Below are positions 17,744-27,570 of a stretch of DNA of 64,000 nucleotides, one piece after another. Location of the stretch: the NCBI GenBank assembly GCA_020073445.1, contig JAIQFE010000015.1, positions 1-64,000 of the forward strand, written 5' to 3'. The translations under genes were made by a program, and so were the position numbers. The stretch's first letter is position 1. Every line of letters begins with the position of its first letter. The DNA is from Terriglobia bacterium. GTDB taxonomy: Bacteria; Acidobacteriota; Terriglobia; Bryobacterales; Bryobacteraceae. The notes under the pieces are model-generated. The model ran no database searches. It worked only from the letters and a program-made list of their open reading frames with translations, and was not told the origin of the DNA.

Positions 17744-18033
17744 TGCAGAACACGATCCGCAACGGCAATCTTCCGCCACCGCCAAGCGATGGGCCCGGCG
17801 GACGCGGAGGGATTCCTGGCGGTGGACCCGGCGGTCCTGGGGGTGGTCCGGGCGGCGGCCCTGGCGGATTTGGGGCTTGCGATCCAGGCGCGGTTCTAGG
17901 CGCGAATGGTGATACATCTAGCGCCGCGCTCTTTAAGGCGGTCCAGCAGTTAGGCCTCAAACTCCAGGCGCGCAAGGCTCCCTTGGATGCAGTTGTTGTG
18001 GACCATTTCGACAAGACGCCAAGCGAGAACTAG
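17743..18033 (+). CDS. C-terminal module of the TIGR03435 protein, separate frame
   Basis: Starting with ATG 17743, which shares its A with the previous stop (TGATG), this 96-residue frame has a low-complexity stretch of GGGPGG repeats (17790-17870). It then ends ALFKAVQQLGLKLQARKAP and VVVDHFDKTPSEN, the conserved last module of TIGR03435 proteins. A -1 frameshift would fuse it to the previous gene. The stop-start overlap would also allow translational coupling, so either a broken gene or a split two-chain protein is possible. It ends immediately before the next ATG (18034). Confidence 0.7.
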   Translation: MQNTIRNGNLPPPPSDGPGGRGGIPGGGPGGPGGGPGGGPGGFGACDPGAVLGANGDTSSAALFKAVQQLGLKLQARKAPLDAVVVDHFDKTPSEN

Positions 18034-19218
18034 ATGCCGAGCTCCAAATTTCCGCTTTGCCGGATGATTGGCCCATGCTCACTTTTGCTCCTCGCTATCG
18101 GCTCGCTTGGGCAAGCGCCCCCGAAAGTCACGAGCCAACTTAAGAACGAACTCGGCATGGAGTTCGTCAGCATCGCGCCAGGTGAATTCATGATGGGATG
18201 CTCGGACGGTGATGCCCTATGCAACGCCGATGAAAGCCCGCGTCACCGCGTCCAGATCACCAAGGGCTTCGAGATCGGCAAGTTCGAGATCAATCAGGCG
18301 CAATGGATGGCGCTCATGCACGATAACCCCAGCAGCCAGCAAGGAAGTAACCTGCCTGTTGAGACGATCAGCAAATTAGACGCGCAGGCCTTCGTCGCGA
18401 AACTTAATGAGCTGCACGACGGTTATCACTACCGCCTGCCGACAGAAGCGGAGTGGGAGTACGCCGCGCGAGCAGGGGGAAATATCACAACACCCGAGAA
18501 GCTCGATGACGTCGCTTGGTACGCCGCGAATTCAGACGATGAGACGCATCCTGTGGGTCTGAAAAAACCCAATGCGTGGGGACTTTTTGACATGTTGGGC
18601 AACGTTCGCGAGTGGGTGTCCGATCTGTATTCAGCAACGTACTATAGCCAGGCTCCAACCGCCGACCCTAGCGGGCCATCACCAGAGCAGTACGCCCGCA
18701 GCGGACCGGGCCGCGGTGGCGGTCCTCCGGCAGGGCGAGGTGGTCCCGGACCAACGACGCCCCCTGCTCGGCCAACGCTCCCACCCGATGCAACACCGCA
18801 GCAGCAGATTGATGCCTTGCGTCAAGAGGTGACACAGCTGCGTGAGGAGGTCCAGCAGTTGCGTGAGCAATTAGGCGGAGCGCCGCCCTTTGCCTTCGGT
18901 GGACCGGGACGAGGCGGACCACAGCCGTTTGGCCCGGGACCAGGAGCGCCGGGCGGCGGCCCGATTCAGTCTGGATTCGGTGGACCAGGACGGGGAGGAC
19001 TGCAGGCCTTGGGCAGTCCAACTGCGGGACCGGCCGTAGTAGGTGCGGGGGGCGAGTTGTATGATCCGCTCGATGGGTTGCCGACGGGACTCCCGGTCGT
19101 CCGGGGCGGCGGTTGGGATCAGTCAGCCAAATTCCAGCGGGTTTCGGTTCGTTACACGTACTATGGCCCGACCTTGCGCGTTAGCGATATCGGACTTCGA
19201 GTCGTGAGGGTGAAATGA
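18034..19218 (+). CDS. SUMF1/formylglycine-enzyme-like secreted protein with a coiled-coil Gly/Pro insert
   Basis: This 394-residue protein has a signal peptide (CSLLLLAIGSLGQA). The SUMF1 fold follows: MEFVSIAPGEFMMGC, SPRHRVQITKGFEIGKFEI, YRLPTEAEWEYAARAGG, NAWGLFDMLGNVREWVSDLY. After DPSGP (residue 212) the fold is interrupted by about 140 residues of GPGRGGGPPAGRGG-type sequence with a heptad segment LRQEVTQLREEVQQLREQL (about 262-280). The fold then resumes at GLPVVRGGGWDQS and ends RVSDIGLRVVR. The catalytic cysteines of true formylglycine-generating enzymes are not seen in the last block, so it is probably a non-catalytic or different enzyme. It is coupled to neighbours on both sides. 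Confidence 0.85.
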   Translation: MPSSKFPLCRMIGPCSLLLLAIGSLGQAPPKVTSQLKNELGMEFVSIAPGEFMMGCSDGDALCNADESPRHRVQITKGFEIGKFEINQAQWMALMHDNPSSQQGSNLPVETISKLDAQAFVAKLNELHDGYHYRLPTEAEWEYAARAGGNITTPEKLDDVAWYAANSDDETHPVGLKKPNAWGLFDMLGNVREWVSDLYSATYYSQAPTADPSGPSPEQYARSGPGRGGGPPAGRGGPGPTTPPARPTLPPDATPQQQIDALRQEVTQLREEVQQLREQLGGAPPFAFGGPGRGGPQPFGPGPGAPGGGPIQSGFGGPGRGGLQALGSPTAGPAVVGAGGELYDPLDGLPTGLPVVRGGGWDQSAKFQRVSVRYTYYGPTLRVSDIGLRVVRVK

Positions 19219-19634
19219 AGCACACGGCGAAACACATCGCACTTGTAATCGCAGTAGCGCTAATGCCGCTGGCGAAAGCGCATCATTCTTTTCAGGCGGA
19301 ATACGATCAGTCCAAGCCTCTGATGCTAACAGGACGAGTGACGAAGATCGTTGTCGAAAACCCGCACGGCTGGATTTATCTCGAAACGAAGAGGGCAGAT
19401 GGGAGAACAACGGTCTGGCAAATCGAAACACCAGCCCCGAACGCTCTGGGCCGCAACGGTACCAGCAAGGACAATCTCAACGAGCTGGTGATGACCGGAG
19501 AACAAGTAACCGTCAGCGCCTACGCAGCGCGCGACGAATCCAAGCACGCATGGGGAAGCAGCCTCAAGCGGCAAGATGGCCAGACCGTGATTCGGTTGGG
19601 CGAGAACGCAGCGGCGGGGTTCGCCGTTCGGTGA
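19215..19634 (+). CDS. DUF6152-like periplasmic protein
   Basis: The ATG overlaps the stop of the SUMF1-like gene (ATGA). The 139-residue protein has a short signal peptide ending near PLAKA, then HHSFQAEYDQSKPLMLTGRV, the His-His-Ser-Phe start typical of the DUF6152 family, and VENPHGWIYLETK. The function of the family is unknown. It is a small beta-rich exported protein. Coupling with the TIGR03435 and SUMF1-like genes suggests a shared envelope role. Confidence 0.75.
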   Translation: MKHTAKHIALVIAVALMPLAKAHHSFQAEYDQSKPLMLTGRVTKIVVENPHGWIYLETKRADGRTTVWQIETPAPNALGRNGTSKDNLNELVMTGEQVTVSAYAARDESKHAWGSSLKRQDGQTVIRLGENAAAGFAVR

Positions 19635-19866
19635 GTGAGGCAGTTTAGGCCAGCACGTTTGTAGTGCGCTCTAGGCCGACGACGTCGTCTGAGGGCGGCC
19701 TTGACGCCATGGCTCACCAGACGTGCGCATTCCTTCAGGGTCGACGCTCCCGACGGTCTCGGCACAAAACGCAACACTTCTTCACGATCTAACGTCGAAC
19801 GTTTTATCGAGTTCCGACGATAAGACGTCAGTAGGTGAAATTGCCTGTTAGGAAAGGACACATCCC

Positions 19867-20391
19867 ATGAATTCGATTGGTAGTACCCTCAACTCGATCA
19901 ATAGCTCGTTGTTGAGCGAAATCGACTCGTATCTCTCGACGCAGCAGACATCCGGGAGTACAAGCACCAACGCCAGCAATGCCACGCCCTCCGACCGCGT
20001 GGACTTCTCGCAGGTAGCTCAGTTGTTCAAAGAGCTCCAGAAGCTCCAGAGCACCGACCCTGCCGAATTCAAGAAGGTACTGACAGACGCGGCCAACAAA
20101 CTGAAGGACGCCGCAGGACAGCAAAGCGACTCCGCGGTGGCCAGCTTTCTAACGAACCTCGCGGACAAGTTCCAGCAAGCCGCGGATACCGGTGATCTTT
20201 CCGCCCTGAAGCCACCGTCCGCCCCAAGCGGCGCCTACGGCCCTCCGCCTCGAAGCAGTAACGACACGACGTCGAGCGACAGCAAGAAGACTCAAGATCT
20301 GTTGGCGGCGCTGCTGAAGAACCTTCATGCAGATTCGTCGGACGGAAACGCAGCGAGCCTGCTCGCAAGCATCTTGAGCAACAACTCCTAG
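19867..20391 (+). CDS. hypothetical Ser/Asn-rich helical protein
   Basis: ATG 19867 has GGAAAGGA upstream at a reasonable distance. The 174-residue protein has no signal peptide. The N-terminus is rich in Ser, Thr and Asn (LNSINSSLLSEIDSYLSTQQ), then an amphipathic helical part (VAQLFKELQKLQSTDPAEFK, AANKLKDAAG), a proline-rich spacer, and a second helix near the end (LLAALLKNLHADSSDGNAAS). I do not recognise the family. The composition recalls small self-assembling or surface proteins of soil bacteria, but that is only an impression. Confidence 0.6.
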   Translation: MNSIGSTLNSINSSLLSEIDSYLSTQQTSGSTSTNASNATPSDRVDFSQVAQLFKELQKLQSTDPAEFKKVLTDAANKLKDAAGQQSDSAVASFLTNLADKFQQAADTGDLSALKPPSAPSGAYGPPPRSSNDTTSSDSKKTQDLLAALLKNLHADSSDGNAASLLASILSNNS

Positions 20392-20489
20392 ATTCCGCAA
20401 TGGGACAACTGTCTTAACCTGTGATTGCAAGTCGAGTGACTTCACCCCGATTAACGTGATGAGGTACTGCGCCAGTCGTCACGCTGTTT

Positions 20490-21461
20490 TCAACCGCGCT
20501 CCAGCATTCTCCATAGGGGTTGCTCGGGCCGTTGAAGGAACCCTTTCATCCAGTCGCCGTTGACGTTCGGAGGCTTGGGCCGACGCCGCCGTTTAACGGC
20601 GACCCGCACGGGCGGTGCTTTGGGTGTGGGGCCGATCGTTTCTAGTTCACAATAGGATCCGTCATAGCGTGCATATATCCTTCCATCGAGCCGCTTCTCC
20701 ACGCGAAGTGGTGTGCCCGGCGGAATTTGCGTTCCGACGTTCGTGGGTATGCGGTGGAGGTGGCCGTCTAGGCGTACACAGCCATCAGTGGTCACGACTC
20801 GTGTCGTCACCTCAGCCAGGCTTCCGTCGACAATCGGCTTCGGCGGCAACTTGCGATGAGAATCAATGGTCACAGACGATGCGGCCCAGTGTGCATTCCA
20901 CATTGGTAAATATATGTCTCGCAAATACCTGTTTGCACCGTCGGCAGTGCTTATCCGCACGCTAGAGAGTCTCTTGCATAACACCTCTCTTGCGATATAG
21001 AAGAACCGTTCGGCGTAGCCTTCCTGCCCCGGACGGTCCGTTTCAGACCACGTGATATCCAGTTCCTGAAGTGCCCGGCCGATTTGGCTCCCGGCATTAT
21101 CCCGGGAACGTTCCGTGAAAAGCGTATCGGGATCAGCTTGAATCTGTTGTGGGCGCCCCCATGTCTCCAGATAGGAGCGAAGCAGCAGCATGTTTTCGTG
21201 TCGCGAGTCACTCGGCGCGAGCCGAGCGACTGCCCGACCCGTCGCGTCGTCAACGATGGCAATCAGTACGCACGGGTGCCGTCGTGCCAACCACCGATAC
21301 TTGGTGCTCTTCCAACGCACAATCAGACCGGGACCTTGTGTTATGAGCGGAGGCGAGGTTTGTGCCGGCGCGTACGAACCCGTGCCCAACTTCGGGCGAG
21401 ACGCGGAAGTAATTGCGGCCGGCCGGCGGCCCGCTGGTTTCAATTGTCCCGGCACACTCAC
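20490..21461 (-). mobile_element. decayed IS transposase, integrase-core (rve) type
   Basis: About 320 residues match the C-terminal two thirds of an ISNCY/integrase-core transposase: LIAIVDDATGRAVARLAPSD, ENMLLLRSYLETWGRPQQIQ, then a degenerate GRALQELDITWSETDRPGQE and GYAERFFYIAREVLCKRL where the catalytic Glu block belongs, followed by the beta-barrel tail (GTPLRVEKRLDGRIYARYDG). The N-terminal helix-turn-helix part is missing, and the first catalytic Asp block reads WKSTKYRWL without the expected DGS. The copy is therefore dead. No convincing terminal inverted repeats were found by eye. Confidence 0.7.
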
Positions 21462-21514
21462 GCGTCTAGATCGTAAGTCGCTTTTCGACGGTCCGTCAAT
21501 TGATCGAACAGATA

Positions 21515-21530
21515 TTTAACAGTAGTTAAC
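21515..21530. promoter_or_regulatory. tandem repeat TTTAAC-N4-GTTAAC upstream of the NHL gene
   Basis: On the minus strand this reads GTTAAC-TACT-GTTAAA, fitting the GTWAAG-N4-GTTAAR pattern with its 10-base period. It is nearly palindromic, so orientation is ambiguous. It lies about 150 bases before the NHL-repeat gene. Confidence 0.4.
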
Positions 21531-21682
21531 AAACAGCCACGAGTACAGCTGCCTCGCAACATTACTTCACAAATGCCAGGTACTCAGAGTGATCCTTAGC
21601 GGCGTCACTCTCAGAAAGCAGTTTGGGTCGCTGTAGGTCTAAACGCCTCTTGTTCAGCAGAAGTGCCTTCGCTTATCGAGTT

Positions 21683-24298
21683 ATGTTCCGCATGCGTATC
21701 ACTCTTGTGCTAACCGCCGCCGTTGTCGCCTCGGCTCAGAGCCCGGGGGGCTACTCGGTTCGTCCCCTGATAGGCTCTCGCTCCCGGGGTGACGGTGGAT
21801 CGGCGACCTCCGCCGTCCTGGATGGTCCATACGGACTCGCGCAAGATGCAGCTGGAAACATCTACATCTCGGAATCAAATTCCGGAGTGATCCGTGTAGT
21901 CCGGCCCACCCGCCGGCAGTTCCTCATCAAACGATATGCCGGTTCCGGCATTCTTGCTGACGGAGTCGAGGGACAAGCGGCGTTGGCGACCGACTTGCTG
22001 TCACCAACGGCGCTGGTAATGGACCCTGACGGAAGCCTCGTCTTCGCCGACGCCGGAGCCTGTCGAATCCGCAAGGTTTTAGGCAACGGGACTATCCAGG
22101 ATCTCGTAGGAACGGGCCGTTGCTCCGGAGCGAGTACTGCGGGGCCAGGCGGAACCACCACCAGCGGGGCTGCGCCTCCTTTACAAACGGACATCGGAGC
22201 CGTCGGCGGCATGGTGTTCGACTCACTGGGACGATTGAATTTTACGGATGCGACAAGCAACCTGGTTCGCCGAGTCGATACCGACGGACAGGTGCGCAGC
22301 ATTGCTGGCACCGGTACGGCTGGATTCTCAGGAGACGGATCCACAGCGGTCGTCGCGACGCTTCGTTCGCCCCAAGGCATTGCGATAGACAATGCGGGCA
22401 ATATCTATATCGCGGACTCTTCGAACTGTCGAATCCGCCGTGTCGATGCTGCCGGCAATATCAATACCGTCGCCGGAAACGGCACATGCGCGACAGCCTC
22501 GGCAAGTTGGAACGGAATCTCATTGGGGCGGTTAAACGGACTCGCATTCGATAGCAGTACCAATTCGCTGCTGATCTCGGCTGCAGGTCAAAAGCGAGTC
22601 ATCCGACTCGCCTTGACAACTCCAGCCCTGACCACCTTTGTCGGCAATGGAACCACGGGCGCTGTCGAAACGGCGACGCGGCTGCAATATCCGATTGACG
22701 AGCCTACTGCGATGCTCATCTCGGGCACTCGTGTACTAATTACCGATAACACAGCGTTTCGGGTTCTGCAGGTGCAGAATGACCTCGTCACTGCCTTCGC
22801 GGGTTCGTGGCCACAACTGACAACCTACCCCTCCGCGTCTTTTGCCCACCTGCTTCGTCCGAGCGGACTTTGTGTTCGCCAAGATGGCTCGATGTTAGTG
22901 ATGGATGCTGGAGCGGAGCGCATTTTCTCCTTCACTGATCCTGACCAACTCACGGCTTTTGCCGGAGTGTTGTATCCGACAGGTTATTCGGGCGGCGATG
23001 GCGGTCCGGCGATCGCAGCGCAAGTGAACCAGCCTCGTCGCTTCGCGTGCGCATCGAATGGGGACGTTTATTTCACGCATGGCCGCAAAATCCGAATGAT
23101 CAACAGTCAAGGAATTATCCAGACGGTTCTCAGCTCCGTGCAGGTTACCGGCCAAAGCAGCGGGGTAACTTTCTCTACCAGCTTGAATGACCCCACTGGC
23201 ATCGCAATCGACGGACAAGGGCGGCTGGTCTTTTCCGAGGCGAGCTTGAATCGGGTCATTCGCTATGACCCCGCGACGCGAATCGGCACATTGATCGCCG
23301 GAACAGGTGTGGCTGGTTTTTCTGGGGATGGCGCCGCTGCGATCGACGCTCAACTGAACAGCCCCGGTGACCTCGCCTTCGATTCAAACGGTGATCTTCT
23401 CATCGCCGATCGCGCCAACGGACGTATTCGGAGCGTTTCTCCAAGCGGAATCATCAATACAATTGCCGGATCGTCTCGCGGGTTTAGCAATGCCGACATA
23501 TCCGGCCAGTCGGCCACTTCGATTGGTCTAGGCAGCATCGAGGGAATGACCATTGATGCCAGCGACAGAATCTACCTGACCGAGACTCCGCGCCTCAGTG
23601 TCATCCAGCCCGACGGACGCATCTACGTGGTCGCAGGTCTCGTCAGCCAGAGCGACGATGGCGTCAGCACCTACCTGAATGGCCCAATGAATGGCTGCGA
23701 CGGCGTGGCAGTCGATGGCAGTGGTCGGGTATATCTTTCCCTGGCCCAGACCGGTCAGGTGATGCTGGTCCTCCCCGATGGGGATCCCGGCCCAGTGCCA
23801 TTCATTCGCCAAGTTGGAGCGTACAGTGCGACTTCATTCGGCTCGCGCTCGACGCTTTTCCAGGGAATCTTCCAGGGATCGTTGATTAAGATTTATGGGA
23901 CTAACCTTGCGAACGGGATAAGTCAAGGGTCCGTGTCGGATCTCAATGGCGGTCAGATGCCGACACTCGTCGCAGGAACTACCGTTTCGATTGGGGGGCA
24001 GGCGGCGTTCATTTCATACGCGAGTCCCGGGCAAATCAATGTTCAGATACCGGCGACCGCGCCTCCCGGCAACCAGGAGATCACCGTAACAACCGCGGCC
24101 GGAACCAGCCAGCCGTACGCTATTACGATCGCGGCGAGACGCGTGAGATTCACCCCGGCGGCGTTCTCGCCGGCCACCGCAGGGCTTGACCAATTTAACG
24201 TTGTCGTACCGGGCGGAGTTGCCAGGAAAGCAAAATCCTTGATTTTTGCGTCAGGCCGGGCCAAGTACGGGGTAGTTGACACTGCCGTCCAAGATTGA
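21683..24298 (+). CDS. secreted NHL-repeat beta-propeller protein
   Basis: About 871 residues from ATG 21683, with a signal peptide (RITLVLTAAVVASAQ). At least ten NHL-type repeats follow, for example GPYGLAQDAAGNIYISES, SPQGIAIDNAGNIYIADSSN, DPTGIAIDGQGRLVFSEASL and SPGDLAFDSNGDLLIADRAN, with the spacer AGTGTAGFSGDGSTA repeated between them, typical of Acidobacteriota propellers. The C-terminus (SLIKIYGTNLANG, ISYASPGQINVQIPATAPPG) is the usual Ig-like domain of these proteins, but it jumps to unrelated residues after about 24150, so the tail may be truncated. Such proteins are thought to bind carbohydrate or protein outside the cell. It is followed by a TonB receptor gene in the same direction. 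Confidence 0.85.
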   Translation: MFRMRITLVLTAAVVASAQSPGGYSVRPLIGSRSRGDGGSATSAVLDGPYGLAQDAAGNIYISESNSGVIRVVRPTRRQFLIKRYAGSGILADGVEGQAALATDLLSPTALVMDPDGSLVFADAGACRIRKVLGNGTIQDLVGTGRCSGASTAGPGGTTTSGAAPPLQTDIGAVGGMVFDSLGRLNFTDATSNLVRRVDTDGQVRSIAGTGTAGFSGDGSTAVVATLRSPQGIAIDNAGNIYIADSSNCRIRRVDAAGNINTVAGNGTCATASASWNGISLGRLNGLAFDSSTNSLLISAAGQKRVIRLALTTPALTTFVGNGTTGAVETATRLQYPIDEPTAMLISGTRVLITDNTAFRVLQVQNDLVTAFAGSWPQLTTYPSASFAHLLRPSGLCVRQDGSMLVMDAGAERIFSFTDPDQLTAFAGVLYPTGYSGGDGGPAIAAQVNQPRRFACASNGDVYFTHGRKIRMINSQGIIQTVLSSVQVTGQSSGVTFSTSLNDPTGIAIDGQGRLVFSEASLNRVIRYDPATRIGTLIAGTGVAGFSGDGAAAIDAQLNSPGDLAFDSNGDLLIADRANGRIRSVSPSGIINTIAGSSRGFSNADISGQSATSIGLGSIEGMTIDASDRIYLTETPRLSVIQPDGRIYVVAGLVSQSDDGVSTYLNGPMNGCDGVAVDGSGRVYLSLAQTGQVMLVLPDGDPGPVPFIRQVGAYSATSFGSRSTLFQGIFQGSLIKIYGTNLANGISQGSVSDLNGGQMPTLVAGTTVSIGGQAAFISYASPGQINVQIPATAPPGNQEITVTTAAGTSQPYAITIAARRVRFTPAAFSPATAGLDQFNVVVPGGVARKAKSLIFASGRAKYGVVDTAVQD

Positions 24299-24333
24299 GG
24301 CACCAGCAGCTCGAACTGTTACAGAAATCGCAT

Positions 24334-27300
24334 ATGTCCACCACAAGCCCAATGAGTCTACGAAGTGCCGGTTGTGTTCCCGTCCCGAGGGCGCAAGAGA
24401 CCACGAATCGGGTCGCACAATTTGGGCTTGTAATCGCAGTGCTGCTGGTTCCCTTTGCCATGCGAGGCCAAGAATACGCAGCATCACTCTCCATTACCGT
24501 CTCCGATCCTAGTAATGCGCTCGTTCCCGGAGCGCATGTGGTGCTTCGCAACAGCCAACAGCAGACGGTCAGGGAGGCGGATACGGCATCAAACGGCGCC
24601 GTGATCTTTGCTCCCCTGGAACCCCAGGACTATTCGGTTGACGTCGGCAAGACAGGTTTCGATAACGCACGCGTCAACCGTGTAACCCTCCGCGTGCGCG
24701 ACCGCCTCAGCATGGTAGTGCAGCTCAAGCTCAAATCGGTAGAAAGCGCAGTGACAGTCACCGATAGCGCCGAGGGCGTCACGACCGATGCATCCACGGG
24801 GATTTCGGTAGACCAAGACTTCATCCGAAATCTGCCCGTGAACGGCAGGAACGCGGACACGCTCGTATTGATGGCGCCAGGCGTAACGAGTACCGCGGGC
24901 GTCCGCGGTCCGGGGGGAGGTTTCAATGCCAACGGCCTGCGCTCCAACACGAACTATTTCACTTTGGACGGCGTCAGTCTTAATATGCCGGCCGGTGGGG
25001 GTGGTCCGGTCGGTGGTGGTGGCCCGTTCGGTGGTGGTGGCCCGCCAGGGGGTGGCGGCCCGTTCGGTGGTGATGGGGGTACGTCCCTCATCTCTCTCGA
25101 TGCGATGCAGGAGATGCGGGTGCAGACGTCATCGTTTGCGCCCGAGTTTGGACGTTCTCCCGGTGCCCAAGTGAGTATGACCAGCCGTGGTGGTAGCAAT
25201 GATGTCCACGGCTCCTTGTTCTATTACTTCCGAAATGAACGGCTCCAAGCCAATGACTGGTTTGCGAACAGTCGCGGGTACGGGCGGGGCAAGCTCCGAC
25301 AGAACCGGCCCGGCGGGACCGTTGGAGGGCCTGTTCTTAAGAACAAAACGTTCTTCTTTGTCTCCTATGAACGATTGCGCCTTGTGACCCCCTCGGTGAT
25401 CATAACGAGCGTACCGGATCTACAAACACGCCAAAGCGCGGCGGCTGCTGTTCGGCGATACCTTAATGCGTTTCCGCTCCCGAACGGCGCCGAGCAAGAC
25501 GATGGCGCGGCTGAGTTTCACGCGGTAGTAGCAAACCCGTCCTCTTCAGATTCGGTGAGCTTGCGAGTGGATCACACGATTAATTCGAAGATGACGCTGT
25601 TTGCTCGCTACAGCCTCACGCCCACCAGTAGTCTCTCGCGGGGCTTCGGGTTCTCCTCGCCCAATGTGCTCACGCAGCAAGATTCTCGTTCCAATGCGGG
25701 AACCGTAGGGCTAACGATTGCTGGATCGTCAGGATCCATCAACGACACGCGGATTAACTACTCCCAATCCTCTTCCCGGAACTTTTCGATTATGGATAAT
25801 TTCGGCCAGGCTACGCCACTTGCGGCGTCCTCGGTCTTTCCTGTCGGCGTGACAAGCGATACCGGACAATTTAGCCTCTCAGTTCTCGGAGTAGGTGGTT
25901 ACTCGTTCGGGGGGCGGAGCCGCAATGACCAAACGCAGATCAACGTGGTGCACAGCTTTACCAAGACGGTGGGCTCGCATACCGTCAAACTAGGCGCGGA
26001 CTATCGGCGTATCATGCCCACGAATTTTCGCATGCCGTACTCGCTGAACGTCACGTTTAACGGTCTGAGCGGCGCCAATGGTGCATTGGCAAGCGGCATC
26101 GCCACGAATGCCCAGGTGGCCGCGAATGTCCCGACGGTCTACCCCGTCTATACGAATGTTTCGATGTATGCGCAAGATACATGGCGGGCGACCGACCGCA
26201 CCACGCTGACCTATGGCCTGCGGTGGGATATCAATCCCGCTCCGGGTGTGCGTCAAGGCGACCGGCCGTTCGCGCTTGCTGAATCCGCAATCGCCGGTGT
26301 CACGCAAAACGATCCGTTATACGCCACTCGCTGGCACGATGTCGCGCCACGCTTCGGACTGGCATATCAAATGGATACCACCGAGGGGCGGGAAATGATG
26401 CTGCGGATGGGCATTGGCTTGTTTTACGACGTCGGCTACGGGACCACGGGAGGCGCGTTTGGCGGGGCGCCGTATTCGAACATTCGCACGATTTCATTAG
26501 CGGTCTTTCCCTTGGCCGCAGCAGACACGACTGCTCCCGCACTCCCACCTACACGACCGTACGGGCAACTCAGTGCTGCCGACCGCAACCTGCAGTCGCC
26601 CCTCGTCACGCAGATGAACGCGACAATTGATCGAAATTTTGGCCGTGGCCAGACGCTCAGCATAGGATACGTGGGGACTCGGGGCCGGCGACTACTGCGG
26701 ACCGAATCGCAACCTTCATTCGGTGACGCGTACAGCATTCTGATGCTTGCGACGAACGGCGCGAGTTCTGACTATAACGGGCTGCAAGTGCAATTTCGTC
26801 GTCGCCTGACGCCAAATCTGCAGACACAAGTGAGTTACGCGTGGGCGCACTCGATTGATAGCGCGTCGAGCGATGTCAGTTTCGGAGGAGGATTCGCCTC
26901 GTTGTTCGGCAGCGGGCAGCGGGGCAATTCTGATTTTGACATCCGCCATAACCTGAGTTGGTCCGGGTCCTATCGATTGTGGAATCCAAGCTCTCGGTTA
27001 GTTCGGGTCGCCTTGGCGAATTGGTATGCGGACTGGATGATGACGGCGCGCACAAGCCTCCCGTTCGATGTACAAGGCATTACGACGCAGACCAGCGCCG
27101 CCGGTACGACATCGGTCAATCAGCGGGCCGGCTTATTCGGGCAGGTCCGACCGAATTACACCGGCGCGCCGGTTTGGGTCAGCGATTCCAATGCGCCGGG
27201 CGGCCAGAGGCTCAATCCAGCAGCGTTCTCGGCTCCCGACAGTTACGCACAAGGGAATCTCGGACGCAATAGTCTTCGTGGTTTCGGGTTCAGCCAGATC

Positions 27301-27549
27301 GATCTGTCACTTCGGCGGCAAATCGTACTCACTGAGAAGTGGCGACTGAACCTCTCAGCTCAGGGTTACAACGTGCTCAATCATCCTGCCTTTGACAATC
27401 CTTCGGCGTTCGGAGCCGCGAACTTGTCGAGTCCGACTTTCGGTGTGGCGACGCGGACGCTCGGCGGCGCGTTCGGCGGCGGCAGCGGTTCCATCTACCG
27501 TTCTGGCGGCCCGCGCTCCTTGGAGTTGGCGGTTCGGCTGCAGTTCTGA
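24334..27549 (+). CDS. TonB-dependent receptor with carboxypeptidase-regulatory N-domain (Oar-like)
   Basis: About 1071 residues. After a hydrophobic leader (FGLVIAVLLVPFAMRGQ) comes a CarboxypepD_reg-like domain (SLSITVSDPSNALVPGAHVV), then a plug domain starting at IRNLPVNGRNADTLVLMAPG and NANGLRSNTNYFTLDGVSL, and a C-terminal beta-barrel ending LSAQGYNVLNHPAFDNPSAF and LELAVRLQF with a terminal Phe. A Gly-rich stretch of GGGGP units lies at about 24990-25080 inside the plug. These receptors import large substrates energised by TonB. The start is ATG 24334, four bases after a CAT; an earlier in-frame ATG at 24295 overlaps the previous stop. Confidence 0.88.
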   Translation: MSTTSPMSLRSAGCVPVPRAQETTNRVAQFGLVIAVLLVPFAMRGQEYAASLSITVSDPSNALVPGAHVVLRNSQQQTVREADTASNGAVIFAPLEPQDYSVDVGKTGFDNARVNRVTLRVRDRLSMVVQLKLKSVESAVTVTDSAEGVTTDASTGISVDQDFIRNLPVNGRNADTLVLMAPGVTSTAGVRGPGGGFNANGLRSNTNYFTLDGVSLNMPAGGGGPVGGGGPFGGGGPPGGGGPFGGDGGTSLISLDAMQEMRVQTSSFAPEFGRSPGAQVSMTSRGGSNDVHGSLFYYFRNERLQANDWFANSRGYGRGKLRQNRPGGTVGGPVLKNKTFFFVSYERLRLVTPSVIITSVPDLQTRQSAAAAVRRYLNAFPLPNGAEQDDGAAEFHAVVANPSSSDSVSLRVDHTINSKMTLFARYSLTPTSSLSRGFGFSSPNVLTQQDSRSNAGTVGLTIAGSSGSINDTRINYSQSSSRNFSIMDNFGQATPLAASSVFPVGVTSDTGQFSLSVLGVGGYSFGGRSRNDQTQINVVHSFTKTVGSHTVKLGADYRRIMPTNFRMPYSLNVTFNGLSGANGALASGIATNAQVAANVPTVYPVYTNVSMYAQDTWRATDRTTLTYGLRWDINPAPGVRQGDRPFALAESAIAGVTQNDPLYATRWHDVAPRFGLAYQMDTTEGREMMLRMGIGLFYDVGYGTTGGAFGGAPYSNIRTISLAVFPLAAADTTAPALPPTRPYGQLSAADRNLQSPLVTQMNATIDRNFGRGQTLSIGYVGTRGRRLLRTESQPSFGDAYSILMLATNGASSDYNGLQVQFRRRLTPNLQTQVSYAWAHSIDSASSDVSFGGGFASLFGSGQRGNSDFDIRHNLSWSGSYRLWNPSSRLVRVALANWYADWMMTARTSLPFDVQGITTQTSAAGTTSVNQRAGLFGQVRPNYTGAPVWVSDSNAPGGQRLNPAAFSAPDSYAQGNLGRNSLRGFGFSQIDLSLRRQIVLTEKWRLNLSAQGYNVLNHPAFDNPSAFGAANLSSPTFGVATRTLGGAFGGGSGSIYRSGGPRSLELAVRLQF

Positions 27550-27570
27550 ATTCGGAGACGTCTCACCTAA

